A program made the translations under genes and the position numbers. From the NCBI RefSeq assembly GCF_024979295.1, contig NZ_JANLCJ010000011.1, positions 31,321 to 95,320 on the forward strand: a stretch of DNA of 64,000 nucleotides, read 5' to 3'. Under the pieces are notes generated by a model, which saw nothing but the letters and a program-made list of their open reading frames with translations, was not told where the DNA came from and did not search any database. The stretch is from Herbiconiux daphne. GTDB taxonomy: Bacteria > Actinomycetota > Actinomycetes > Actinomycetales > Microbacteriaceae. Of this stretch, positions 1-9,089 are shown piece by piece (position 1 is the stretch's first letter; every line of letters starts with the position of its first letter).

Positions 1-260
1 TCGAGCGAGTCGGCGAGCACGCCCGCCGGCAGCGAGAAAAGGATGGCGGGAGCGAGGCTCGCGGTCTGCACCAGAGCGATGACGGTCGCGCTCGCGGCCG
101 CTTCGACCAGGAACCATTGGGCGCCGACCGTCTGCATCCAGGTGCCGATGTTGCTGCCGAGCTGCGCGAACCACAGCACCCGGAACGCCGTGATCGCCAT
201 CGGCGCCCAGGCGGAGGCGAGGGGATGACTGCTGGCCGGAGAAGCAGGTGTGGTCGACAT
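1..260 (-). CDS. MFS transporter, N-terminal part (runs off the left edge)
   Basis: The reverse strand opens with ATG at 260 and stays open to base 1, giving 86 residues of a longer gene. The segment FRVLWFAQLGSNIGTWMQT followed by GAQWFLVE is typical of the start of MFS exporters of the EntS/DUF894 type, which are 12-helix inner-membrane drug or siderophore pumps. An AAAGGA Shine-Dalgarno lies about 8 bases upstream. It reads away from this window with a 94-bp gap to the next gene on the same strand, so it may be the last member of the BVMO transcript. Substrate cannot be told. Confidence 0.75.
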   Translation of the reverse strand, partial: MSTTPASPASSHPLASAWAPMAITAFRVLWFAQLGSNIGTWMQTVGAQWFLVEAAASATVIALVQTASLAPAILFSLPAGVLADSL

Positions 261-353
261 CCTCGGTCCTTTCGGGCGTCCACACCAACGATAGGTTCAC
301 CGAACCCTGAGCAGATGGTCCGAATCCGGGACGGATGTCGAGAGATTCTTCGT

Positions 354-686
354 CTACGGGCTCACGGAGAGCGGGGCGCCGAACGGGGCCATGATCATGT
401 CGTTCAGATCGAGCAGGTCGCTGAACCCGAGTCCGGCGGTGTAGAGGCGGCCGCGCGCCTCGGCCGCCGACCCCTCCACCTCGTAGACCGTGGCGTAGCG
501 GTAGGGCGCTCCCTGGCCGGGTTCGCCGTCGAGCCGGTAGCACTGGGCGCCGACGAACCCGGGAACCGTCAGCACCTCGGGGATGTGCGTCTGCCAGTAC
601 CAGGTGCGGAACTCCTCGTCTTTGCCCTCCACGGGGTTGACGAGTCCGATCAGCACTTCGCGCGCGGGCTGGTCTGCAGTGGTCAT
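354..686 (-). CDS. Small dimeric alpha/beta-barrel-like protein
   Basis: A 110-residue protein that begins with MTTADQ and carries VNPVEGKDEEFRTWYWQTHIPEVLTVPGF near residues 16-45. The pattern GKDEEF...WY..THIPEVL..PGF is seen in short ferredoxin-like-fold proteins (EthD/DUF4286-like) that sit beside monooxygenases in catabolic clusters. Its start codon overlaps the stop of the Baeyer-Villiger monooxygenase (ATGA at 683-686), so the two are translationally coupled. No catalytic residue can be assigned; it may bind or isomerise the oxygenation product. The family call is by pattern memory, so the exact domain name is uncertain. Confidence 0.75.
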   Translation of the reverse strand: MTTADQPAREVLIGLVNPVEGKDEEFRTWYWQTHIPEVLTVPGFVGAQCYRLDGEPGQGAPYRYATVYEVEGSAAEARGRLYTAGLGFSDLLDLNDMIMAPFGAPLSVSP

Positions 687-2353
687 CGTGCGTCTCCTGA
701 GGTCGATTCGGTGGTGAAACCGGCCGCGACGATCTCGCGGGCCGGCGTGAACGCTCCGCCGTAGTCGGCGGTCGACGACACCTCGTCGAGCATCTCGTGC
801 AGCTTCGCGCGACCGCCGGGATTGAGCAGGAACTTGCGCACCTTGCCCTCGACGTTCGCCCCGTAGTAGTGACTGTGCTCGGCCGAGAAGATGGAGCGCG
901 GGGCCAGGGTCTCGATCATCGTCATCCAGGCCTCCTGCTGCGCTGCCGTCGGCTCGAAGCGGTCGTAGCCGTTGGAGCGGGCGTAGTCGAGGGTGTCGAA
1001 GATCCAGTCGATCTGGTCTTGCGAGTAGCGCGGGTAGTTGCCGCCGCCGGCGCCGTGGGGCCCGCCGGGGAAGAAGAAGTTGGGCAGCAGGTGCGCGCTG
1101 AAGCCGCCGAAATCGGTGGGCCCGTCTTCCCAGTCGGTGCTGAGGTCGAGGCCCTCACGGCCCGTGACTCCCATGCGGGTGAGTGCGCCCGTGCCGAAGT
1201 CGAAGCCCGTGGCGTAGGCGATGATGTCGTAGTCGCGATGCCCCTCGGTGGTCTCGATGCCGGTCGCGTCGATGCGCAGGATTGGGGTCTCCCGCAGCGC
1301 GATGAGCGAGGCGTTCGGCTTGTTGAACGACTCGAAGTAGCCGCTCACGAACGGCGGCCGCTTGGCGCCGAACAGGTGGTCTTTCGGGATGAGCCGCTCG
1401 GCGGTCACCGGGTCGTCGACGATGCCGCGGATCTTCTCGGCGAGGAACTCGCAGAACTCCAGGTTCACCTCGCGATTGGTGGTCATGTCGTAGTAGTTCG
1501 CGGTGAGCTTGGCGAACCCGGGACTGGTCCAGATCTTCTCGTAGAACTCGCGCCGTTCCTCGGGGGTGTCGTCGGTCGAGAACTTGCCGGCGGGTGTGTG
1601 CAGGAAGCCCGACGGCGAGGTGCTCAGAATGCGCACGACCTCGTCGAAGTTCTGCTGCAGCCAGGTGAACCGCTCGTCGGAGAGGGGCGCGTTGTTGAGC
1701 GGGGTGGTCCAGGTGGGGGTGCGCTGGTAGAGGTCGACCTGCTCGACCACGTCGACGATGGCCGGCAACAGCTGGGCGCCGCTCGGGCCGTTGCCGATGA
1801 TGGCGACGCGCTTGCCGGTGAAGTCGATGGGGGTGTGCGGCCAGGCACCCGTGTGGTGGCCCTCACCCTCGAAGGTCTCGAGTCCGTCGATCTCGGGGTA
1901 GTGGGGAACCGAGAGACCGCCGGTTGCCGAGATCACCCATCGGGCCCGCACGACGTCTCCTGTTCCGGTCGTCACGACCCAGTGGCCGGCGTCGTCGTCG
2001 AACGCCGCTGAGACCACCCGCTGGCCGGTACGGATGCTCGAACGCAGGCCGAACCGGTCGACCACGAAGTTCAGGTAGCTCTCGATCTCGGGCTGGGTCG
2101 CGAACTCCTCCTTCCAGCGCCATTCGTCGAACAGCTCCTTCGAGAAGATGTAACCGTAGGTGTAGCTCTCGGAGTCGAACCGGGCTGCCGGGTAGCGGTT
2201 CCAGTACCAGACCCCGCCGACGCCGTCGCCGGCCTCCAGCGCCTGGGCGGTGAAGCCCGCGTCGATCGCCCGGTAGAGGGCGTAGATGCCCACCACCCCG
2301 GCCCCGATCACGAGTACTTCGACGTCGACATCGTTGTGCGACTCAGCGGACAT
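683..2353 (-). CDS. Type I Baeyer-Villiger monooxygenase (cyclohexanone monooxygenase-like)
   Basis: A 556-residue flavoprotein expected to insert oxygen next to the carbonyl of a cyclic ketone, making a lactone with NADPH and O2. The FAD-binding GAGVVG motif is at residues 17-22. The BVMO fingerprint FxGxxxHxxxWP is at 161-172, and the second Rossmann motif GNGPSG for NADPH follows at 187-192. Length fits cyclohexanone or cyclopentadecanone monooxygenases. A GAGGAG Shine-Dalgarno precedes the ATG. It is divergent from the SDR at 2528, a logical partner that would make the ketone from an alcohol, and is coupled to the small protein at 354-686. Substrate is inferred only as a cyclic ketone. 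Confidence 0.92.
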   Translation of the reverse strand: MSAESHNDVDVEVLVIGAGVVGIYALYRAIDAGFTAQALEAGDGVGGVWYWNRYPAARFDSESYTYGYIFSKELFDEWRWKEEFATQPEIESYLNFVVDRFGLRSSIRTGQRVVSAAFDDDAGHWVVTTGTGDVVRARWVISATGGLSVPHYPEIDGLETFEGEGHHTGAWPHTPIDFTGKRVAIIGNGPSGAQLLPAIVDVVEQVDLYQRTPTWTTPLNNAPLSDERFTWLQQNFDEVVRILSTSPSGFLHTPAGKFSTDDTPEERREFYEKIWTSPGFAKLTANYYDMTTNREVNLEFCEFLAEKIRGIVDDPVTAERLIPKDHLFGAKRPPFVSGYFESFNKPNASLIALRETPILRIDATGIETTEGHRDYDIIAYATGFDFGTGALTRMGVTGREGLDLSTDWEDGPTDFGGFSAHLLPNFFFPGGPHGAGGGNYPRYSQDQIDWIFDTLDYARSNGYDRFEPTAAQQEAWMTMIETLAPRSIFSAEHSHYYGANVEGKVRKFLLNPGGRAKLHEMLDEVSSTADYGGAFTPAREIVAAGFTTESTSGDAR

Positions 2354-2527
2354 CCGGCGTGCTCCTCATCCGTAGCGGGCCTGCTTCGGCCTCGCGCCAT
2401 AGCTAAGCATATGTGCTGAAAAAAGACAACGGAGGGACGCAGCTACAATGGAAGCAGCCAGCGGATGCATTGCAGAAACTGAGTAGATGTGATGAAATCT
2501 GGCCACGATCGCTTTCAAAGGAGAATG
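2354..2527. promoter_or_regulatory. Divergent promoter region of the BVMO and SDR genes
   Basis: This 174-bp gap between divergent genes must hold both promoters. It is locally AT-richer around 2400-2430 and contains AGCATATGTGCT, a short dyad (AGCA/TGCT) that could be an operator half-pair. It has no copy of the 17-bp motif found in the other promoter regions of the island, so these two genes may answer to another regulator, for example the TetR protein at 27701-28405. Confidence 0.4.
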
Positions 2528-3472
2528 ATGAACGCCAGACCAGAGCTCCGCTTCGACGGCCGGGTCGCCATAGTCACCGGAGCCGGCCGCGGCCTCGGCC
2601 GAGCCCACGCCCTGCTGCTGGCGTCGCGCGGCGCGAAGGTCGTGGTGAACGACCTCGGCGGTTCCAAAGAGGGGGAGGGCAGCGACAGCGGCCCTGCGAA
2701 CGACGTCGTGCAGGAGATCCGCGCTGCGGGCGGCACCGCGGTCGTCGACACCGGCAACGTCGGCGTCGAGGAGGAGTGCCACGCCCTCGTGGCGACGGCC
2801 GTGCGCGAGTTCGGCCGCATCGACATCGTGGTGAACAACGCCGGCATCTCGCGCTGGGCGACGTTCCCCGAGGCCGACTCCGAGAACCTCGAGCGCACGC
2901 TCGACGTGCACCTGCGCGGAACCTGGCACACCACCCGCGCCGCCTGGCCGCACATGGAGGAGCAGGGTTACGGCCGGGTGATCACCACCACGTCGACCGG
3001 CATGCTCGGCCTGCCCGACAATCTCGCCTACGCTACGGCGAAGGGAGCCCTGATCGGCTTCACCCGGAGCCTCGCGGTCGCGGCCGCTCCGAAGGGCATC
3101 CTCGTCAACTGCGTGGCGCCCAACGCCGTCACGAGGCCCAGCGAGTCGGCGAAGAAGCCCAACATCGTCACGGCGTCACAGGTGAATTCCGACCGTCTGC
3201 AGGCCCTCGACACCACACTCGTGTCACCCATGGTGGCCTACCTCGCCCACGAGTCGTGCGCGGTGAACGGCGAGATCCTGGTGGCGGGAGCCCGACGGTT
3301 CGCGCGCTGGTTCCTCGGTGTCACCCCCGGGTGGCTCGCCGACGGCGAGAACGCGCCCATGATCGAGGACGTGGTGGAGAACTGGGCCGAGATCAACGAC
3401 CCGGAGGGCTACTACGCGCCGGCCAGTCTGCAGGACTGGACATCGAAGTTCATGGCCCACTTGGGCGCCTGA
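2528..3472 (+). CDS. Short-chain dehydrogenase, HSD17B4/multifunctional-enzyme type
   Basis: An NAD(P)-dependent oxidoreductase of about 314 residues. TGAGRGLG (17-24) binds the cofactor, NNAG is at 103-106, and the catalytic Ser, Tyr and Lys fit S156, Y168 and K172. The stretch VVVNDLGGSKEGEG after the second strand resembles the dehydrogenase domain of peroxisomal multifunctional enzyme 2, which oxidises 3-hydroxyacyl-CoA or hydroxysteroids. A C-terminal extension of about 70 residues exceeds the classical 250-residue SDR. AAAGGAG lies just before two tandem ATGs (2525 and 2528); 2528 has the better spacing. It probably oxidises an alicyclic alcohol or a hydroxyacyl-CoA. Confidence 0.88.
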   Translation: MNARPELRFDGRVAIVTGAGRGLGRAHALLLASRGAKVVVNDLGGSKEGEGSDSGPANDVVQEIRAAGGTAVVDTGNVGVEEECHALVATAVREFGRIDIVVNNAGISRWATFPEADSENLERTLDVHLRGTWHTTRAAWPHMEEQGYGRVITTTSTGMLGLPDNLAYATAKGALIGFTRSLAVAAAPKGILVNCVAPNAVTRPSESAKKPNIVTASQVNSDRLQALDTTLVSPMVAYLAHESCAVNGEILVAGARRFARWFLGVTPGWLADGENAPMIEDVVENWAEINDPEGYYAPASLQDWTSKFMAHLGA

Positions 3473-3497
3473 GGGCCCGGGAGCCTGGGCCCTCAGG
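3468..3497 (+). terminator. Hairpin overlapping the SDR stop codon
   Basis: An 11-bp perfect stem (CCTGAGGGCCC / GGGCCCTCAGG) with an 8-base loop contains the TGA of the SDR in its left arm. It lies between convergent genes, so it can act in both directions. No T-run follows, as is usual in high-GC actinobacteria. Confidence 0.6.
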
Positions 3498-3540
3498 CAG
3501 CCTGCCACGCAGGAGCCGGAGGGCGCAGGCTCCCCGAACC

Positions 3541-4524
3541 TCAATACAGCAGCAGCGGATTGATGATGACGCCCGTCGAGCGGTGGATGGCGGCCGGTGC
3601 GGCGATCAGCTGACCGACGGACGTGCCCGCCTCTTTGAGCGCGGCCGCGGCGGGGCCGAGAAGGCAGTTGTCGATGAGGCACAGGCCGATGGCGTAGATG
3701 AGCCCGTGCACCTCCAGGGCAGCCTGCGGGTTGCTGCGGGCGTCGTGGAAGTCCCACGCCACCAGCCCCGGGTCGTTAGCGGCGATCCAGCTCGCGCCCG
3801 ACTGCCCGATTCCCGGGCGCGGCTGCAGTACCGCTCCGGGCGTGTAGGTGTTGCCGGCCGCCTCGAAACGATCACGACCCTGATAGATGATCAGGCCGTC
3901 GCCCGGTTCGAGGGTGACGCCGGTGGCCGCCAGGGCGGCATCCAGGTCGTCGGCGGTGACGGGTTCTTCGGTGGTGACCCAGTCGACGCCGCGCACCGAC
4001 GGGATGTCGAGCAGCACGCCGCGGGTGGCGATGCCGTGCTGGGCCCAGTTCACGATGGTGTCCTCGTCGGTCGCCGAGGCCGCCACGGGAATGGGCCCGT
4101 GCCAGCTGGCGTCGGCCCCGAGGTGCGCGAGGCCGTCCATGTGGGTGTTGTGGATGCCGTGGGCGTCGTAGGTGATGACGTCGCCGCCGTGGGCGGAACG
4201 CCCGTGCACCCCGACCCGCACGTCGAGTTCGACGCTGCCGTGGCCGTCGGGCAGCTCGATCACGGCGAGTTCCTGCCACTGGCGTTTCTCACGCTCGGCG
4301 GCTTCGGTGAGCAGCGCCAGCCGGTCAGGCCGGGTCTCGATCTCGCGCTCGAGCGACACGGCCCGGCCGAGTCTCACGGCGGCGGCGCCGCGAAGGCGCG
4401 CCGCCGCGTCGATGAGAGCCACGGATCCGCGGCACTGCACGCCGTCGCGGTGACGTGCGGCGTCGTGCTCGGCTCCGATCTCGCGGAGGAACGGCAGAAC
4501 AGGGTCGAGGGCGACGTCGGGCAT
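3541..4524 (-). CDS. Cyclase-family (kynurenine formamidase-like) metal hydrolase
   Basis: A 327-residue member of the cyclase family (PF04199), metal-dependent hydrolases that open amide or lactone-like bonds. The family metal motif HxGTHxDxPxH appears as HNTHMDGLAH around residues 124-133, with Asn and Gly replacing the usual Gly and Pro. AAGGAG stands 6 bases before the ATG. It is the last gene of the transporter operon, 68 bp after the second ATPase, and convergent with the SDR. In this island a plausible job is hydrolysis of the lactone made by the BVMO, as proposed for cyclase-like lactonases in other ring-degrading clusters; this is inference. Confidence 0.82.
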   Translation of the reverse strand: MPDVALDPVLPFLREIGAEHDAARHRDGVQCRGSVALIDAAARLRGAAAVRLGRAVSLEREIETRPDRLALLTEAAEREKRQWQELAVIELPDGHGSVELDVRVGVHGRSAHGGDVITYDAHGIHNTHMDGLAHLGADASWHGPIPVAASATDEDTIVNWAQHGIATRGVLLDIPSVRGVDWVTTEEPVTADDLDAALAATGVTLEPGDGLIIYQGRDRFEAAGNTYTPGAVLQPRPGIGQSGASWIAANDPGLVAWDFHDARSNPQAALEVHGLIYAIGLCLIDNCLLGPAAAALKEAGTSVGQLIAAPAAIHRSTGVIINPLLLY

Positions 4525-4592
4525 GGGTGCTCCTTGCGTGATGGTTCAGAGTAGTCGGTCGGTGGAGGGAGTCGGTCGGTCGAGGTGGTCGG

Positions 4593-5582
4593 TCAGTCGA
4601 GGGGGAAGTGGCACGCGGCATACTGGCCGGGCCGGATCTCGCGCATCACCGGCTCTTCGGTGGCGCAGCGGTCTTGTGCGATCGGGCAACGAGCCCGGAA
4701 GCGGCATCCGGAGGGCGGATTGAGCGGCGACGGGAGGTCACCGGTCAGCGCCGGGCCTTCGAAGCCGCCCTCCGCATCCGGTCGCGGCACCGAGTCGAGC
4801 AGCCCCCGCGTGTACGGATGCGCCGGCCGGTCGTAGACCTCGACGGCGTCGCCGAACTCGCACGTCTTGCCGAGATACATCACGAGCACGTTGTCGCTGA
4901 AGCTGCGCACGACGCCGAGGTCGTGGGCGATGAAGACGATGGTGAGCTCGTATTTCTTCTTGAGGTCCTCGAGCAGGTTGAGGATCTGCGCCTGCACCGA
5001 CACGTCGAGGGCCGAGACGGGCTCGTCGCAGATGAGCAGCCCCGGCTGGAGGGCCAGCGCGCGGCCGATGGCGACGCGTTGGGCCTGACCGCCCGAGAGC
5101 TGGCGGGGAAGCATGCCGGCGAAGCGCTCGCTCGGCAGGCCCACCTGCTCGAGCACGGCGGGGGCCCGCTCGTCGCGTTCCTTCTTGGAGCGGCCGTCGA
5201 TGGCCAGACCCTCGGTGACGACGTCTTTCACCGAACGCCGAGGGTTGAGCGACGACACCGGGTCTTGGAAGATCATCTGCATGTCGCGCCGCAGCTCGCG
5301 CAGGCGTCTCGGCGACGCGGTGTCGATCGAGTCGTCGCGGTAGCGCACCGTGCCGCCGGCGATGGGATCGAGCCTCAGCACCGCACGACCGGTGGTCGAC
5401 TTGCCGCAGCCCGACTCGCCCACGATGCCGAGCGTCTCACCGGGCAGCAGGTCGAAGCTCACCCCCGCCACCGCCTTGAAGGCGCCGGCCGCGGTGTGGT
5501 ACTCCACTTCGAGGTCTTCGACGGACAGGATCGCGGCGTCGCCGCGGAGATGCGCGCTTCCGCTACCGGCCAACGAGCTCAC
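4593..5582 (-). CDS. Oligopeptide/dipeptide-type ABC transporter ATPase (DppF/OppF-like)
   Basis: A 329-residue cytoplasmic ATPase. Walker A GESGCGKS, the signature LSGGQAQR and Walker B LLICDEPVSALD are in order, and the oligopeptide-family C-terminal cluster (GCRFRARCPIAQDRC) is present. The GTG at 5582 is chosen because GAAGGAAG precedes it and the resulting length fits the family; it overlaps the end of the upstream ATPase gene by 20 bases. It pairs with the DppD-like ATPase to energise the two permeases. Confidence 0.9.
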   Translation of the reverse strand: MSSLAGSGSAHLRGDAAILSVEDLEVEYHTAAGAFKAVAGVSFDLLPGETLGIVGESGCGKSTTGRAVLRLDPIAGGTVRYRDDSIDTASPRRLRELRRDMQMIFQDPVSSLNPRRSVKDVVTEGLAIDGRSKKERDERAPAVLEQVGLPSERFAGMLPRQLSGGQAQRVAIGRALALQPGLLICDEPVSALDVSVQAQILNLLEDLKKKYELTIVFIAHDLGVVRSFSDNVLVMYLGKTCEFGDAVEVYDRPAHPYTRGLLDSVPRPDAEGGFEGPALTGDLPSPLNPPSGCRFRARCPIAQDRCATEEPVMREIRPGQYAACHFPLD

Positions 5583-6561
5583 CTTCCTTCTCGTGCACAG
5601 GATGGAAGCAGGCGACCTCGTGGTCGATGCCGATCGGGGCCATCGGGGGCTGCGTCGTGGTGCATTCCACGGTGGCCGCCGTGCACCGTGCCGCGAACCG
5701 GCAGCCCTCGGGAGGGTCGGTCGGCGACGGGAGCGCTCCCGGGATGACGTTGAGCGAGGCGTGCCGCACGTGCTCGATCGACGGCGTCGCCGCGAGTAGA
5801 GCGTTCGAGTAGCGGTGGCGCGGGTGGTCGAACACGGTGCGGCTCGCGCCCGTCTCGGCCATGCGCCCGGCATACATCACGGCGACCCGGTCGGTCTGGC
5901 CGGCTACGACGTGGAGGTCGTGAGAGATGAGCATCAGCGACATCCGGCGTTCTCGCTGGATGCGCCGCAACAGGTCGAGCACCTGCCGCTGGATGGTGAC
6001 GTCGAGAGCGGTGGTGGGCTCGTCGGCGATCAGCAGCTCGGGTTCGCAGGCCAGTGCCACGGCGATCATCACCCTCTGGCGCATGCCGCCCGAGAGTTCG
6101 TGCGGGTAGGCGCGCAACCGGCGCTCCGGATCGGGCACACCCACCTCGTTGAGCAACCGCAACGCCCGGGACGACGCCTCGGACTTCGAGACGCCGAGGT
6201 GGCGCCGCATGCCCTCGGTCAGCTGGCGCTCGACCCGCACCACCGGGCTGAGCGACCGGCCCGGGTCTTGGAACACCATGGCGATCTGGGTGCCCCAGAT
6301 CTGCTCGAGCTGTTTGCGCCCGAGGCCGAGCAGGTCGCGGCCGTCGAAGCGGAGCGTGCCCGTGCGGCCCGAACGGGGCGGCATGAGCCCCATGACAGCA
6401 CGGGCCATCACCGACTTGCCCGACCCCGACTCGCCCACGATGCCGAGGGCCTCCCCCCGGCCGAGGGTGAAGGACACGCCGTCGACGGCCTTCACCACTC
6501 CGCGGGGGGAACCGATGTACGCGTGGAGGTTCTCGACCTCCAGCAGCAGTCCTTCGCTCAT
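5563..6561 (-). CDS. Oligopeptide/dipeptide-type ABC transporter ATPase (DppD/OppD-like)
   Basis: A 332-residue ATPase with Walker A GESGSGKS, signature LSGGMRQR, Walker B LLIADEPTTALD and the D/F-type C-terminal motif PEGCRFAARC with clustered cysteines. It starts at ATG 6561, four bases after the stop of the binding-protein gene. The gene order in this transcript is permease, permease, binding protein, ATPase, ATPase, cyclase. Confidence 0.92.
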   Translation of the reverse strand: MSEGLLLEVENLHAYIGSPRGVVKAVDGVSFTLGRGEALGIVGESGSGKSVMARAVMGLMPPRSGRTGTLRFDGRDLLGLGRKQLEQIWGTQIAMVFQDPGRSLSPVVRVERQLTEGMRRHLGVSKSEASSRALRLLNEVGVPDPERRLRAYPHELSGGMRQRVMIAVALACEPELLIADEPTTALDVTIQRQVLDLLRRIQRERRMSLMLISHDLHVVAGQTDRVAVMYAGRMAETGASRTVFDHPRHRYSNALLAATPSIEHVRHASLNVIPGALPSPTDPPEGCRFAARCTAATVECTTTQPPMAPIGIDHEVACFHPVHEKEGELVGR

Positions 6562-6565
6562 CGGA

Positions 6566-8125
6566 TCACGGCTGAAGCCACAGCTCGGCGGCGGGCGGGG
6601 TGGTCCAGCCGTCGATCTCGATGCCCTTCACCTTTTCGGTCGAGAGCGCCCCGTTGTAGAAGCCCTGGAACAGGATGTAGGGGTCGAGCTCGGCGACCTG
6701 CTGCTGCACGATGCTGTACTGCTCCTTCTTCGCATCGACATCGGTGGCCGCACCGGCCGCGGTCAAGGCGGCGTCGGTGACCGGGTCGTTGAACCGGGAG
6801 TAGTTCGTGGCGCCGGCGGTGCTGAACAGCGCGCCCCAGAGCCGCGCCGAGGGATCGCTGAACGCCAGCGACGACGAGAGCACCTGGTAGTCGCCGGTGG
6901 TGCCGATGACGCCCTGCTCGGAGGAGTCGCGCTGGTCGGCGGTGACGGTGACGTTGTCGTAGCTCGACAGCTGGGCCTGCAGGGCGTCGAACACCGACTG
7001 CCCGTTGCCGGGGAACAGCGCGTAGCTGAACTCCAGCGGCTTGCCCTCGTCGGCGAGCTCGTCGAAGAGTTCCTGAGCCTTGTCGGGGTCGTAGGTCTGC
7101 AGCGGGATGTCCTCGTAGTAGGGCGAGTCCTTCGAGAACAGGGTCTTCGGCGCCGACGGGTATCCGGCCGTCGCCGCGTCGGAGAGCGCGTCGAGATCGA
7201 GGGCGTAGGCGATGGCCTGACGGGCCCGCGGGTCGTCGAAGGGGGCCGCAGAGGTGTTGAACATGAAGCCGACGCCGCCGTTGAAGGTGTATCGGGTCTC
7301 GACGAACCCGGCCGACTTGCCTTCCTCGAAGACCGAGGCCTCGCTGTTCATGATGAGGTCGGCCTGGCCCGACAGCAGTGCGTTGAGCCGCTGCGCGTTG
7401 TCGGGCACGCCCTGGATCTCGAGCGCGTCGAGGTAGGGCTTCGGTGCGTCGTAGTAATCGGGATTCTTGGTGAGCTTGAGCGTGCCGTTGGGCGTCCAGC
7501 TGTCGAGCACGAACGGGCCGGCTCCGACGGGGTTCTTGTTGAACTCCTCGGTGCCTTTGGCCAGCGCGGTCGGCGAGGCGATCCACTGCAGTGCGTAGAC
7601 CGGCATGTTGCCGACGAAGCCGGGGTTGGGCGACTTGAGGGTGAGCTTCGCCGTCAGATCGTCGACGACGTCGATGTGATCGATCTGGCTGGCGTAGCCC
7701 GCGCTCGCGGAACCGAGGGCCGGGTCTTTCAGCCGGTCCCAGTTGTACTTGATGGCCTCGGCGTCGAGCGGGGTGCCGTCGGTGAACGTGAGGCCCTCGG
7801 GCATCACCACGTCGTAGGTTGCTCCGCCGTCGCTGCTCGTGAACGACTCGCACAGTCCGCAGACGTACTCGCCCGTCGTCTCGTCGGCCACCATGAACTG
7901 CCCGTAGAGGGCGGTGTAGGTCACGGGCATCGAGTTCGAGCTGAACACCTGCGCGGGGTCGAAGCCGATGGGTGGTGCGAGTTCGAGAACTCGGAGCGTT
8001 CCGCCGGAGACCGGGTCTCCCGAGGTGGTGGGCTCGCTGGGCGCGCTGCTGGAGGAGCACGCCGCGAGGGCGAGCGTTCCTGCGGCCATCAGGGCGATGA
8101 GCGCAGATCTCTTCTTTGAAATCAC
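6566..8125 (-). CDS. ABC transporter substrate-binding lipoprotein (family 5, peptide/nickel type)
   Basis: A 519-residue extracellular receptor. The N-terminus has a charged start, a hydrophobic stretch and the lipobox LAAC at about residues 20-23, so it is a lipoprotein anchored outside the membrane. GGTLRVLE and the body follow SBP_bac_5 proteins (DppA/OppA). Members of this family bind peptides but also nickel, opines and other compounds. Its place in an operon divergent from P450, ALDH and CoA genes and ending in a cyclase suggests that it takes up the growth substrate of the island, not peptides. The substrate is not visible from sequence. Confidence 0.92.
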   Translation of the reverse strand: MISKKRSALIALMAAGTLALAACSSSSAPSEPTTSGDPVSGGTLRVLELAPPIGFDPAQVFSSNSMPVTYTALYGQFMVADETTGEYVCGLCESFTSSDGGATYDVVMPEGLTFTDGTPLDAEAIKYNWDRLKDPALGSASAGYASQIDHIDVVDDLTAKLTLKSPNPGFVGNMPVYALQWIASPTALAKGTEEFNKNPVGAGPFVLDSWTPNGTLKLTKNPDYYDAPKPYLDALEIQGVPDNAQRLNALLSGQADLIMNSEASVFEEGKSAGFVETRYTFNGGVGFMFNTSAAPFDDPRARQAIAYALDLDALSDAATAGYPSAPKTLFSKDSPYYEDIPLQTYDPDKAQELFDELADEGKPLEFSYALFPGNGQSVFDALQAQLSSYDNVTVTADQRDSSEQGVIGTTGDYQVLSSSLAFSDPSARLWGALFSTAGATNYSRFNDPVTDAALTAAGAATDVDAKKEQYSIVQQQVAELDPYILFQGFYNGALSTEKVKGIEIDGWTTPPAAELWLQP

Positions 8126-8186
8126 GGGGCACTGCTTTCTCTGTGTGGTGTGGTGCGGGATGGGTGAGGGGGTGATGCTGCCGGGG

Positions 8187-9089
8187 TCAGTCCTGCAGCG
8201 TGCGGTCGAACCGGAGACGGAGGTGCTCTCCCGCCTGGTTCAAGGCGAAGACGGTGAGGAACAGCACGGCGGCCGGCACGAACACCATGTAGGGCGCCGT
8301 GCGCAGGTCGGCGGCTCCGGCGGCGATCATGCCGCCCCAGCTCGGCGTGGGCGGGGGGATGCCGAGGCCCAGGAAGCTCAGCGATCCCTCGGCCACGATG
8401 AGGGCGGCGATGACGAGGGGCAGGTAGGCGGCGATCGCCGGCACGACGTTCGGCAGGATCTCACGCAGGAGCACGCGGGTGTCGCTCGCCCCCATGTTGC
8501 GCGCGGCCTTCACGAAGTCGCGGCCGGCCCAGGCCATGGTGTTCGCCCGGGAGAGACGGATGAAGGAGGGCGTGCTGGTGATGGCGAGGCCGACCAGGAT
8601 CGTCCACAGGCTCGGGGCGAAGATCGCCGAGATGGCGAGCAGCAGCACGAGGGCGGGGAACGACAGGATGACGTCGGCCACGAAGACGATGACGGTATCG
8701 GCGCCCTTGCGGAAGTAGCCGGCGATGAGTCCGAGCACGAGGCCCAGCACCACTCCGCCGAGGGCGGCGGCGGTTCCGACCACCAGGGACACCTGCGCTC
8801 CGTAGATCACCCGCGAGAGCAGGGAGCGGCCGACCCGGTCGGTGCCGAGCAGCAGATCGATGGGCCCGAACTGGGGCGGCTGCCGAGGGGGGCCCGCGAC
8901 CGCGTCGTAGCCTGCGATCGGCAGTACCGGCGCGAGCACGGCCAGGGCCACGATCAGCACGATCCAGAAGTAGGAGAACCACACCAGCACCGAGCGCGGC
9001 TTGCGGATGGCGGCGACGGCGGGAATCTGGATGCCGGGCGCCGGCAGGTCGCCGGCCTTGCGGGTGCGGAGGGCTGTCGAGGCGGTCAT
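8187..9089 (-). CDS. ABC transporter permease (DppC/OppC-like)
   Basis: A 300-residue membrane protein with about six helices. The N-terminal cytoplasmic segment, the first helix near residues 35-60 and the GTDRVGRSLLSRVIYGAQVSL segment before the permease domain are classic for DppC. The EAA-type coupling loop (AARNMGASDTRVLLREILPN) is present. The ATG overlaps the stop of the first permease (ATGA at 9086-9089), so the pair is made together. A 61-bp gap follows to the binding-protein gene. Confidence 0.92.
   Translation of the reverse strand: MTASTALRTRKAGDLPAPGIQIPAVAAIRKPRSVLVWFSYFWIVLIVALAVLAPVLPIAGYDAVAGPPRQPPQFGPIDLLLGTDRVGRSLLSRVIYGAQVSLVVGTAAALGGVVLGLVLGLIAGYFRKGADTVIVFVADVILSFPALVLLLAISAIFAPSLWTILVGLAITSTPSFIRLSRANTMAWAGRDFVKAARNMGASDTRVLLREILPNVVPAIAAYLPLVIAALIVAEGSLSFLGLGIPPPTPSWGGMIAAGAADLRTAPYMVFVPAAVLFLTVFALNQAGEHLRLRFDRTLQD

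Noticed and set aside
4525..4592. GTCGGTCGG steps between the second ATPase and the cyclase as an operator
   Set aside because: They are short, irregular and lie inside an operon between two co-directional genes, so a regulatory role is not supported.
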